Source of the DNA: an uncultured Alistipes sp.
Lineage (GTDB): Bacteria; Bacteroidota; Bacteroidia; Bacteroidales; Rikenellaceae
Reading direction: 5' to 3'
Assembly: GCA_958449275.1 (NCBI GenBank)
Contig: CAUDHE010000020.1
Location: 1-31,271, forward strand
Length of the DNA: 31,271 nt
Shown here: in pieces, positions 22,569 through 28,778 of the stretch
Numbering within the stretch: the stretch's first letter is position 1
How the letters are laid out: every line of letters begins with the position of its first letter
Position numbers and translations under genes: made by a program
The notes under the pieces: generated by a model
Database searches by the model: none
Told to the model about the DNA's origin: nothing
What the model saw: the letters and a program-made list of their open reading frames with translations, nothing else

Positions 22569-23003
22569 TTATTTGCAGGCGATCTTCTCCACGCGACGCA
22601 CATGGCGGCCGCCTTCGAATGCCGTCGAAAGGAATTTGTCCACTATCGCCACAGCCTCGTCGTTGTCGATGAAACGCGCGGGCAGCACCAGTACGTTTGC
22701 GTCGTTGTGCAGACGTGTGAGTTCGGCTATCTCGGGAGCCCAGCAGAGACCCGCGCGGATGCCCTGATGCTTGTTGAGCGTCATGGCCATGCCCTCGCCC
22801 GAACCGCATAGTCCGATTCCCGTTTCCGACTCTCCCGTCTCGACTGATGTAGCCAAGGCGTGGGCGTAGTCGGGATAGTCTGTGCTCTCTTCCGAGTGCG
22901 TGCCGAAGTCGGCCACTTCGTATCCTTTGGCCGAAAGGTATCCCACCAGAAACTCCTTCATGTCGTAACCCGCGTGGTCGCAGGCGATGCCTATCTTTTT
23001 CAT
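22569..23003 (-). CDS. rpiB: Ribose-5-phosphate isomerase B
   Basis: The 144-residue protein is a typical RpiB/LacAB-type isomerase that interconverts ribose 5-phosphate and ribulose 5-phosphate in the pentose phosphate pathway. Diagnostic segments are IACDHAGYDMKEFLVGYL, VADFGTHSEESTDYPDYA, and GIGLCGSGEGMAMTLNKHQGIRAGLCW with the catalytic Cys66. RLHNDANVLVLPARFI and FEGGRHVRRVEKI close the protein. Full length and intact. Its minus-strand promoter is probably TAATTTTG (23041-23048), about 38 bases upstream. It is divergent from the DUF454 gene. Confidence 0.95.
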   Translation of the reverse strand: MKKIGIACDHAGYDMKEFLVGYLSAKGYEVADFGTHSEESTDYPDYAHALATSVETGESETGIGLCGSGEGMAMTLNKHQGIRAGLCWAPEIAELTRLHNDANVLVLPARFIDNDEAVAIVDKFLSTAFEGGRHVRRVEKIACK

Positions 23004-23040
23004 GATCGTATCGTTTTAAGGTCAATCCGTATTTCGGACG

Positions 23041-23048
23041 CAAAATTA
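23041..23048 (-). promoter_or_regulatory. Promoter -7 box of rpiB
   Basis: The minus strand reads TAATTTTG, a TAnnTTTG match. No clear -33 box is seen. Confidence 0.5.
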
Positions 23049-23102
23049 GGAATTTTTAATCGTTTTCGCATTCGCACCGCCTCTTATTTGTCGGCGAATT
23101 AT

Positions 23103-23110
23103 TAATTTTG
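23103..23110 (+). promoter_or_regulatory. Promoter -7 box of the DUF454 gene
   Basis: TAATTTTG lies only 5 bases before the ATG at 23116. If used, the transcript would start almost at the start codon (leaderless). Confidence 0.45.
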
Positions 23111-23115
23111 CGCCG

Positions 23116-23481
23116 ATGAAAACACTTCTTTCGTTTCTCGGCCTGGTGTCGCTCGCATTGGGATTGGCGGGCATATTTCTCCCGTTGCTTCCCACCACGC
23201 CTTTTCTGCTTCTGTCGGCGTGGCTCTTCGTGCGCAGTTCACCGCGGCTCTACGGGTGGCTGATGAACCATCCGAAGTTGGGCCCGTATATCCGCAATTT
23301 CCGAGAAAACCGTGCCATTCCGTTGCGCGTGAAGATCATATCGGTCACGATGGTGTGGCTGACGATAGGCTATTGCGTGGTGGCCGTGGTCGACGAATGG
23401 CGGTGGGTGCAGGCGGCCATGCTGTTGCTTGCCGCGGGAATAACGCGCCACATACTTTCGTACGCCACGTTGAAAGAGTAG
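23116..23481 (+). CDS. DUF454 (YbaN family) inner-membrane protein
   Basis: The 121-residue protein has four hydrophobic helices arranged as two hairpins. The N-terminal hallmark is GLVSLALGLAGIFLPLLPTTPFLLLSAWLFVRSSPRLY, with the conserved LPLLPTTPF turn. HPKLGPYIRNFRENRAIP follows, then two C-terminal helices. It matches the YbaN/DUF454 family in full length. The function is unknown. The gene is convergent with the unknown gene at 23517 and is probably monocistronic. Confidence 0.9.
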   Translation: MKTLLSFLGLVSLALGLAGIFLPLLPTTPFLLLSAWLFVRSSPRLYGWLMNHPKLGPYIRNFRENRAIPLRVKIISVTMVWLTIGYCVVAVVDEWRWVQAAMLLLAAGITRHILSYATLKE

Positions 23482-23516
23482 CTGGCATTTCGTGCGGTTT
23501 TTCGGTCTGCCGTTAC

Positions 23517-24032
23517 TTATTTGTTTGTCAGCATTCGTTCCAGCACCAGCCGTTTCATCGCTGCGGTGTCTTTGAGTGCTTCGCGTTGCGAATCCTTGTC
23601 TTTGAAGATCGTTGCCAAGATCTCCTCCTCCACCTCGTCTGTCGGCAGCCTTTCCCGATTCATGGCGCGTTTCGCATATCGGATCAGCCACAGAAGCCTC
23701 AGTATGTCGAACCAAATCACGCGCGGCGAACCCATGCGTTCGTCGATATGCACCGCTATCGAACGATATTCGCCCTCCATGACGAACGACTTCTCGGTGC
23801 GATAACGTATCCGATCCACCGACAGACTGTAATCGAGATATTCGGTTCTGCAATTGTCGTCGGGCACGGTTTCCGCCACGCGGACTGAAAAATTCTCGTC
23901 CCACAAATATATTGTCGGGTTTTGTTTCAGGTATTCGATAATCGTCGCGACGCTCGTGCGATAGTACTTGTCGAACATCGAATTTCGACGCTCGATATCT
24001 AACAGTTCGGAATAAATGTCGGGTTTCATCAT
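23517..24032 (-). CDS. Unknown protein, paralogue-like to the upstream gene product
   Basis: I do not recognise this 171-residue protein. It has no signal peptide or membrane helix. The first 120 residues line up with the upstream gene's product: TIIEYLK with VIECLK, the beta segment FSVRVAETV with LTIRIVNRD, DYSLSVDRIRY with DYTVQVSVDRVVY, and the closing helix SPRVIWFDILRLLWLIRYAK with APFIHIRDFFRLLDLVKHI. The remaining 50 residues form a charged, probably helical tail (LPTDEVEEEILATIFKDKDSQREALKDTAAMKRL). Two adjacent ATGs (24032, 24029) can start it. It lies 12 bases after the partner gene and is presumably cotranscribed. It may be a small complex subunit or a nucleic-acid-binding protein, but there is no direct evidence. 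Confidence 0.7.
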   Translation of the reverse strand: MMKPDIYSELLDIERRNSMFDKYYRTSVATIIEYLKQNPTIYLWDENFSVRVAETVPDDNCRTEYLDYSLSVDRIRYRTEKSFVMEGEYRSIAVHIDERMGSPRVIWFDILRLLWLIRYAKRAMNRERLPTDEVEEEILATIFKDKDSQREALKDTAAMKRLVLERMLTNK

Positions 24033-24044
24033 CGGGTGTTATGG

Positions 24045-24461
24045 TTATTTTTCGATAAGCAGGGGCGTGCCCTCGACAATATGTTTGACCAGATCCAGCA
24101 GTCGGAAAAAGTCTCGGATGTGTATGAACGGGGCTGCCATGCCCGCATCCGAACGTACGATTATCGAGTGCGTGCCGTTCGGCAGACCGTTGCAGTACAG
24201 CCTGAACGAATTTGGGTCGTTGTAAACCACTCTGTCGACCGACACCTGCACGGTGTAATCATCCGAGTCGATCGAGGTGTCGAGTTTGAAATCGACCATG
24301 TCGCGGTTCACTATGCGGATTGTCAAATCGCTCGCACCGATATTCGGATCGTCGTGTTTCTTAAGGCATTCTATCACTGCGGCCGCGGTACGGTCGTATA
24401 ATCTGTTGTAAATCAGTTGGCGAGCGAATATCTCGGAGATGTCGGGACGAAATATTTTCAT
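24045..24461 (-). CDS. Unknown protein downstream of a structured RNA region
   Basis: I do not recognise this 138-residue protein. It has no signal peptide. The predicted order is helix (DISEIFARQLIYNRLYDRTAAAVIECLKK), several beta strands (DLTIRIVNRDMVDFKL, DYTVQVSVDRVVY, FRLYCNGLPNGTHSIIV), then a helix (IHIRDFFRLLDLVKHIVEG). The same order is seen in the next gene, suggesting an old duplication. The start ATG 24461 is followed by MKIFRPDISE. No promoter is seen directly in front; the nearest minus-strand box is TACCTTTG at 24745-24752. The transcript may therefore begin with the folded RNA at 24495-24740. Confidence 0.68.
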   Translation of the reverse strand: MKIFRPDISEIFARQLIYNRLYDRTAAAVIECLKKHDDPNIGASDLTIRIVNRDMVDFKLDTSIDSDDYTVQVSVDRVVYNDPNSFRLYCNGLPNGTHSIIVRSDAGMAAPFIHIRDFFRLLDLVKHIVEGTPLLIEK

Positions 24462-24494
24462 GGAGCGAAACGATGTAAGGTTGTGAATTACACG

Positions 24495-24740
24495 CCCCTG
24501 CGGAAACAGAAAAAGGGCGCAGGTACAGCCCCAACGGTCGGCCTCGCAAGCCTTAACTGGTAGCTGCCCTTACGCCCAAGCCTGCCACCTGCAATTATGC
24601 AGGGGCATAGCAAGGGTTTCAGACAAAATTTACACCAGTTAAAAACCTATTATATCTTATAATAGTTGCGAGTTCTACCGTTGGTATAAAGGTTTGTCCT
24701 AACCTTCAGATAATATGTTACGGTTACGGAACCGTTCTTT
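24495..24740 (-). ncRNA. Candidate structured RNA B (multibranched fold), unassigned
   Basis: Complementary pairs nest cleanly. CCAACGGT (24531-24538) pairs with ACCGTTGG (24677-24684). After a 4x4 internal loop, CTCGCAA (24543-24549) pairs with TTGCGAG (24666-24672). Inside lie TTAACTGG/CCAGTTAA (24553-24560/24635-24642), enclosing CCCTT/AAGGG and a 10 bp hairpin at 24583-24607. Next to it is the hairpin CTATTATA/TATAATAG (24647-24665). Flanking hairpins are AAGGTT/AACCTT (24689-24706) and CCTGCG/CGCAGG (24497-24523). A TACCTTTG box at 24745-24752 points to the minus strand. The RNA may be free-standing or the leader of the gene starting at 24461. It lacks the RNase P, tmRNA, SRP and B12-riboswitch core sequences I know. 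Confidence 0.55.
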
Positions 24741-24744
24741 TGTG

Positions 24745-24752
24745 CAAAGGTA
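24745..24752 (-). promoter_or_regulatory. Promoter -7 box upstream of RNA B
   Basis: The minus strand reads TACCTTTG, identical to the tRNA-Val -7 box. No TTG is found at the expected -33 distance. Confidence 0.5.
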
Positions 24753-24789
24753 ACATAACTTTTCGTTTTAAGTCATGCGACCCGCTGTA

Positions 24790-25068
24790 AAAACAAAAAG
24801 ACGAAACGTGAACCTGACTTAGAGGATAAGCCTGCGCCGAAGCGCACTTGCATTACTATGTCGCAGTAGGTCGTGAGATTACCCGTCAGAACTTCATAAT
24901 ACAAGAGGCCCACGCCCGTCATGGCGCAGTAATTTATGATGTACCACTACCAATCGGAGCGTGGTTACGATCCGACGGGGGACATCCTCTTATTGCTGCC
25001 TGACTGTAAATTTCTCACGTTTACTGCGACAGCAATGCGATTCACATCGTATTCCGACGGATCGCTTG
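24790..25068 (-). ncRNA. Candidate structured RNA A, unassigned
   Basis: Directly after a full-consensus promoter, these pairs are visible: CGATCCG/CGGATCG (24968-24974/25058-25064), enclosing ATTGCTG/CAGCAAT (24992-24998/25030-25036), GTAAA/TTTAC (25006-25024) and CGAT/ATCG (25038-25049). CCTCTT/AAGAGG (24986-24991/24903-24908) crosses the first stem and would be an alternative pair or pseudoknot. Further on are ACCAC/GTGGT (24943-24965) and TGCGC/GCGCA (24833-24846). On the minus strand the last hairpin has a C(UUCG)G loop, which supports that orientation. A T-rich tract (TCTTTTTGTTTTT, near 24787-24800) may mark the 3' end. I cannot match it to a known RNA class. Confidence 0.5.
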
Positions 25069-25071
25069 CCC

Positions 25072-25102
25072 CAAAAGTAGTACAAATAATTGAATCCTAC
25101 AA
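25072..25102 (-). promoter_or_regulatory. Full-consensus promoter of structured RNA A
   Basis: On the minus strand TTG (25100-25102), exactly 20 bases, then TACTTTTG (25072-25079). No coding frame starts within a normal distance downstream, so the transcript is noncoding for several hundred bases. Confidence 0.75.
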
Positions 25103-25180
25103 CAAATTGCGTGCTGTATTTGCTATTTTCTTGTGTTTTCGGGCGCGGTCTGCTGTTGCATACGGGGCATGTATGACATT

Positions 25181-25370
25181 TATCTTCGGCGGCTGCGGGG
25201 GGGGCGCACTTTCGGTGCGAGCCGCCGAAGATAACGCCGCATAGCGGCGCAGTTGTTCGGGCCTCCGTGCACCGAGGCTGCGGCCCGCACGACTCTGTCG
25301 AGTCGTATTACTATATATATTTATGCAGTCCGCCGCGGCGTGGCGGCGGACTGTTCGGCTCATAGAGCCG
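25181..25370. repeat. Intergenic palindromic element cluster, copy 4
   Basis: Six hairpins lie in a row: a 14 bp stem at 25181-25194/25220-25233 with CGCAC/GTGCG inside; CGCCGC/GCGGCG (25235-25249); GGGCC/GGCCC around CCTC/GAGG (25259-25286); ACGACTC/GAGTCGT (25289-25306); CAGTCCGCC/GGCGGACTG (25326-25353); and CGGCTC/GAGCCG (25356-25370). The third and fourth match, in reverse orientation, the first two hairpins of the cluster at 22375. Confidence 0.62.
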
Positions 25371-25377
25371 CAGATAC

Positions 25378-25417
25378 ATAAAAAAAGCGGGAGAATCGTT
25401 CGATACTCTCCCGCTTT
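25378..25417 (-). terminator. Terminator of the typA operon
   Basis: AAAGCGGGAGA and TCTCCCGCTTT form an 11 bp stem. On the minus strand it is followed by at least six T residues, about 20 bases past the stop at 25436. Confidence 0.9.
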
Positions 25418-25435
25418 CGGATATCCGTAGTGGCG

Positions 25436-25753
25436 TTACGCCAGATAGTGTTTCGACACCGAAATCAAAAATCCCAATATCACGGCATTCATAAAAATGG
25501 CGGGCGCGGCCTTGCGGTCCTTGCCCACGAGGCACAGCATGACGGGAATGGCTATCATCAATACCGTGGTCGATCCGTCGGCCCACCAAGGCAAATAGGG
25601 CAGATTGCCGTAGAATACCAGTATGGAGGCGAACAGATAGGTGCAGAATGCCGAGACGCACGAACGGAAAGATATGCCTCTCGAAATCATCGGCACCACG
25701 TCGAGCAACCCCGTCACGGCTCCAGTGACCAATGCGAGCGTAATGTAGTTCAT
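25436..25753 (-). CDS. Small multi-pass membrane protein, unknown
   Basis: This 105-residue protein consists mainly of hydrophobic segments: ITLALVTGAVTGLLDVVPMI, SCVSAFCTYLFASILVFYG, STTVLMIAIPVMLCLVG and APAIFMNAVILGFLISV. It should span the inner membrane three or four times. I do not recognise a family. Its start is 11 bases past the typA stop, and it ends before a strong terminator, so it is cotranscribed with typA. Confidence 0.75.
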   Translation of the reverse strand: MNYITLALVTGAVTGLLDVVPMISRGISFRSCVSAFCTYLFASILVFYGNLPYLPWWADGSTTVLMIAIPVMLCLVGKDRKAAPAIFMNAVILGFLISVSKHYLA

Positions 25754-25764
25754 AGTGTCGCGTG

Positions 25765-27564
25765 TTATTTCGCCGCGCGTTTGCGGTCCACCTCGCTGAG
25801 GAGGATTTTTCTCAGACGCATGGCCTTGGGCGTCACCTCCACATACTCGTCGGCCTTTATGTACTCCAGAGCCTCTTCGAGCGAGAACACCTTGGGCGGG
25901 ACGATCACGGCTTTGTCGTCGGCTCCCGAGGCACGCATGTTGGTGAGCTGCTTGGCTTTGGTAACGTTGATGGTTATGTCGCCCGAACGCGTGCTTTCGC
26001 CCACGACCTGACCGCAGTAGACCTCGTCCATCGGGGCGATGAAGAAGCGGCCGCGATCCTGCAGTTTGTCGATCGAGTAAGCGTAGGCCGTACCCGTCTC
26101 CGAGGCGATGAGAGAACCGTTGTTACGCATCTCTATGTCGCCCGTCCAAGGTTCGAAGTCCTTGAGTCGGTGGGTCATTATGGCCTCGCCCGCCGTGGCG
26201 GTGAGCATTCCCGAACGTAGTCCGATGATGCCGCGCGACGGCACGAGGAACTCCAGACGGGTGCGTTCGCCGTCCGATTCCATGTTGATGAGGGTTCCCT
26301 TGCGCTTGGTCACCATCTCGATAACGGTGCCCGAATATTCGTCGGGACAGTCTACCGTCATCTCCTCCACGGGCTCGCACTTCACTCCGTCGATCTCCTT
26401 TATTATTACTTTGGGCTGGCCCACCTGCAATTCGTATCCCTCGCGGCGCATGGTCTCGATCAGCACCGACAGATGCAGCACGCCGCGTCCGTATACCACG
26501 AATGAATCGGCATTCTGCCCCGGTTCTACGCGCAGGGCGAGATTCTTTTCCAGCTCGCGGTCGAGGCGCTCCTTCAGGTGGCGCGAAGTGACGTACTTGC
26601 CGTCGCGGCCGAAGAACGGCGAGTTGTTGATGGTGAAAAGCATCGACATGGTAGGTTCGTCAATGGCGATGGGGGGCAGCGGCTCGGGATTCTCGTAGTC
26701 GCAGATGGTGTCGCCGATCTCGAATCCTTCGATTCCCACTATGGCGCATATCTCGCCGCACTCCACCTTGTCGACCTTGGCTTTTCCGAGTCCGTCAAAT
26801 ACCATCAACTCCTTGATCTTGCTCTTGGTCAGGGTCTTGCCGTCGCGTTTGGCGAGGGTGACGTTCTGTCCCGCGCGCAGCTCGCCGCGCGTGAGCTTAC
26901 CCACCGCTATACGGCCCACGTAGGGCGAATATTCGAGCGACGTGACGAGCATCTGCGGGGTTCCCTCCACCTGCTCGGGCGCGGGGATCTCGTCTATGAT
27001 GGCATCGAGCAACGGGGTGATCGAGTCGGTGGGTTGGTTCCACACATGCGACATCCATCCCTGCTTGGCCGATCCGTAGATCGTCTTGTAGTCGAGCTGC
27101 TCCTCGGTGGCGTCGAGCGAGAACATGAGGTCGAACACCTGTTCGTTCACCACTTCGGGACGGCAGTTGGGTTTGTCGACCTTGTTGACCACCACTATGG
27201 GTTTCTTGCCCAGCGACAACGCCTTTTGCAGCACGAAACGCGTTTGCGGCATGGTGCCTTCGAAAGCGTCCACAAGCAGCAGCACGCCGTCGCACATGTT
27301 GAGCACGCGCTCCACCTCGCCGCCGAAATCGGCGTGGCCCGGGGTGTCTATGATGTTGATCTTGCAGTCCTTGTATTTGACCGATACGTTTTTCGACAGA
27401 ATGGTTATACCTCGTTCGCGTTCCAGATCGTTGTTGTCCATTATGAGGTCTCCCGTGTTGGTGTCGGAACGCAGCAGGTGTCCGGCAACTATCATTTTGT
27501 CCACGAGCGTCGTCTTTCCGTGGTCTACGTGGGCAATAATAGCGATGTTGCGAAGTTTTTGCAT
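25765..27564 (-). CDS. typA: Ribosome-associated translational GTPase TypA/BipA
   Basis: The 599-residue protein matches the standard length and layout of TypA. The G domain has P-loop AHVDHGKTTL (residues 11-20), the switch region ERERGITI, DTPGHADF and NKVDK. An EF-G-like domain 2 follows (AVGKLTRGELRAGQNVTL). The C-terminal part contains GRGVLHLSVLIETMRREGYELQVGQPKVI and RTRLEFLVPSRGIIGLRSGMLTATAGEAIMTH, both characteristic of TypA rather than LepA or EF-G. It binds 70S ribosomes and supports assembly and stress growth. The start ATG 27564 gives MQKLRNIAIIAHVD. Its promoter box TAACTTTG (minus, 27585-27592) is back to back with that of aroB. Confidence 0.96.
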   Translation of the reverse strand: MQKLRNIAIIAHVDHGKTTLVDKMIVAGHLLRSDTNTGDLIMDNNDLERERGITILSKNVSVKYKDCKINIIDTPGHADFGGEVERVLNMCDGVLLLVDAFEGTMPQTRFVLQKALSLGKKPIVVVNKVDKPNCRPEVVNEQVFDLMFSLDATEEQLDYKTIYGSAKQGWMSHVWNQPTDSITPLLDAIIDEIPAPEQVEGTPQMLVTSLEYSPYVGRIAVGKLTRGELRAGQNVTLAKRDGKTLTKSKIKELMVFDGLGKAKVDKVECGEICAIVGIEGFEIGDTICDYENPEPLPPIAIDEPTMSMLFTINNSPFFGRDGKYVTSRHLKERLDRELEKNLALRVEPGQNADSFVVYGRGVLHLSVLIETMRREGYELQVGQPKVIIKEIDGVKCEPVEEMTVDCPDEYSGTVIEMVTKRKGTLINMESDGERTRLEFLVPSRGIIGLRSGMLTATAGEAIMTHRLKDFEPWTGDIEMRNNGSLIASETGTAYAYSIDKLQDRGRFFIAPMDEVYCGQVVGESTRSGDITINVTKAKQLTNMRASGADDKAVIVPPKVFSLEEALEYIKADEYVEVTPKAMRLRKILLSEVDRKRAAK

Positions 27565-27584
27565 AGTAATTGAAATTAATCGCG

Positions 27585-27592
27585 CAAAGTTA
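27585..27592 (-). promoter_or_regulatory. Promoter -7 box of typA
   Basis: The minus strand reads TAACTTTG, a TAnnTTTG match 20 bases upstream of the typA start. No clear -33 TTG. Confidence 0.55.
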
Positions 27593-27614
27593 ATAATTTA
27601 TCGGGAAAATGTGT

Positions 27615-27622
27615 TATTTTTG
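27615..27622 (+). promoter_or_regulatory. Promoter -7 box of aroB
   Basis: TATTTTTG matches TAnnTTTG 25 bases before ATG 27648. AAGGAG at 27634-27639 is a Shine-Dalgarno-like site, uncommon in this window, and it supports that start over the in-frame ATG at 27609, which precedes the promoter box. Confidence 0.55.
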
Positions 27623-27647
27623 CTCTACTATTCAAGGAGCTGTCATT

Positions 27648-28664
27648 ATGGATTACGGTATAAAAATCAAGGATCGCAGCGAGGTGCTCATCGGTTGCGT
27701 GGGCGATTTGTTGCCGCGTCTGTTACCCGATCGCAGGGTGGTCGTGGTGTCGGACACCAACATCGATCGCCACTATAATTCGCTGGTGAACCGTTTCGAT
27801 CATGTGCTTATCGGGTTGGGAGAGACGAGCAAGACTCTGCTTACGGCCGATGCCGTATACCGCAAGTTCATCGAGCTGGGGGTCGATCGTTCCACCTTTA
27901 TTCTCGCCGTCGGCGGCGGCATAGTCACCGATGTGACGGGCTTCGTCGCTTCGACCTACATGCGCGGTCTGGATTTCGGATTCGTGTCCACGTCGCTCCT
28001 GGGGCAGGTGGATGCCAGTGTGGGCGGCAAGAACGGCGTGAATGTCGAGGGATATAAGAATATGGTCGGCACCTTCTGTCAGCCGCGTTTCGTCATCTGC
28101 GACGTCAACATGCTGCGCACATTGCCCGAGCGCGAGTTCCGCACGGGGCTGGCCGAGATAATCAAGGCGGGCGTAATAGCCGACAGCGAGCTGTTCGACA
28201 TGCTGGAGCAGTGCGATTTCGCGAATCTGTCCAAGGATTCGGAGCTGCTGGGCAAGATAGTGTACCGAGCCGTGAAGGTGAAGGCCGACATCGTGGAGCG
28301 CGACGAACGCGAGGCTGGCGACCGCCGCAAACTCAATTTGGGGCATACGTTGGCTCATGCCATCGAGAAGAGTTCTTCCAAAATGAACCACGGCGAGGCC
28401 GTGGCCGTCGGATTGTCGCTCATAGCCGATGCGGCGGCACGCAAGGGGTTGCTGGCTGCGGCCGATAAGGAACGTATTGACAATCTGCTCGTGCGCGCGG
28501 GATTCGATCTCACGCCGCCCGTGGCCATGAGTCGGTTGCTGAAGGCGGTTGCCAAGGACAAGAAGAGCGAAGGAGATTCGATACATGTCGTTTTTCCGAC
28601 AGCCGTCGGTTCGTGCGAGGTGGTGCGAATGCCCGTCGATGAGTTCCGTGCGATGTTTCAGTAA
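27648..28664 (+). CDS. aroB: 3-dehydroquinate synthase
   Basis: The 338-residue enzyme converts DAHP to 3-dehydroquinate, step two of the shikimate pathway, with NAD and a divalent metal. Visible motifs are LAVGGGIVTDVTGFVASTYMRG (NAD site) and STSLLGQVDASVGGKNGVN. The metal ligand regions are RTGLAEIIKAG, LNLGHTLAHAIE and MNHGEAVAVGL. It is slightly shorter than E. coli AroB (362 residues), as is usual in Bacteroidota. ATG 27648 fits the AAGGAG site nine bases before it and the promoter position. It is monocistronic, ending at the bidirectional terminator 28677-28720. Confidence 0.95.
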   Translation: MDYGIKIKDRSEVLIGCVGDLLPRLLPDRRVVVVSDTNIDRHYNSLVNRFDHVLIGLGETSKTLLTADAVYRKFIELGVDRSTFILAVGGGIVTDVTGFVASTYMRGLDFGFVSTSLLGQVDASVGGKNGVNVEGYKNMVGTFCQPRFVICDVNMLRTLPEREFRTGLAEIIKAGVIADSELFDMLEQCDFANLSKDSELLGKIVYRAVKVKADIVERDEREAGDRRKLNLGHTLAHAIEKSSSKMNHGEAVAVGLSLIADAAARKGLLAAADKERIDNLLVRAGFDLTPPVAMSRLLKAVAKDKKSEGDSIHVVFPTAVGSCEVVRMPVDEFRAMFQ

Positions 28665-28676
28665 CGAGAAGCGAAA

Positions 28677-28720
28677 AAAACATTCATCCCGCAATTTTCC
28701 AATTGCGGGATGAATGTTTT
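28677..28720 (+). terminator. Strong bidirectional terminator between aroB and the metallophosphoesterase gene
   Basis: The arms 28677-28696 and 28701-28720 pair perfectly over 20 bases with a TTCC loop. A residues lie on one side and T residues on the other, so it serves both converging genes. Confidence 0.92.
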
Positions 28721-28754
28721 TCAGTGTGGTCGGCAGCTCGCCTCCCATGCGGGT

Positions 28755-28775
28755 CTGCGCAAGCCGCGGCCCGAG
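28755..28775. repeat. Fragment of the palindromic element family, copy 5
   Basis: The segment GCCGCGGCCCGAGA also occurs near 22457-22470, and its GCGGCCCGA core recurs at 2679. Here it lies inside the convergent aroB-phosphoesterase gap without a clear hairpin. Confidence 0.4.
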
Positions 28776-28778
28776 AGG

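Larger units (their letters stand above)
24462..25130. other. AT-richer gene-free region with two structured RNA candidates
   Basis: This stretch of nearly 670 bases has no convincing coding frame. It is visibly richer in A and T than its surroundings and contains many long complementary segments that nest without conflict. Two minus-strand promoter elements (25072-25102 and 24745-24752) precede the two folded blocks, which are listed separately. Confidence 0.6.

Noticed and set aside
24462..25102. RNase P RNA, tmRNA, SRP RNA or a B12 riboswitch in the structured region
   Set aside because: The conserved elements I know are missing: GAGGAAAGTCC and ACAGAA for RNase P, a tRNA-like TTCGA arm and an ALAA-type tag for tmRNA, GGAAGGAAGCA for SRP, and GCCACTG for B12. 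A covariance-model scan would settle this.
24936..25244. A 102-codon plus-strand frame across 24936-25244
   Set aside because: It runs through RNA A, its promoter and the first hairpins of the palindromic cluster. It has no recognisable domain, and its composition changes abruptly along its length.
25181..25370. CRISPR array
   Set aside because: The repeated hairpins differ in sequence and spacing. There are no constant direct repeats with unique spacers and no cas gene nearby.
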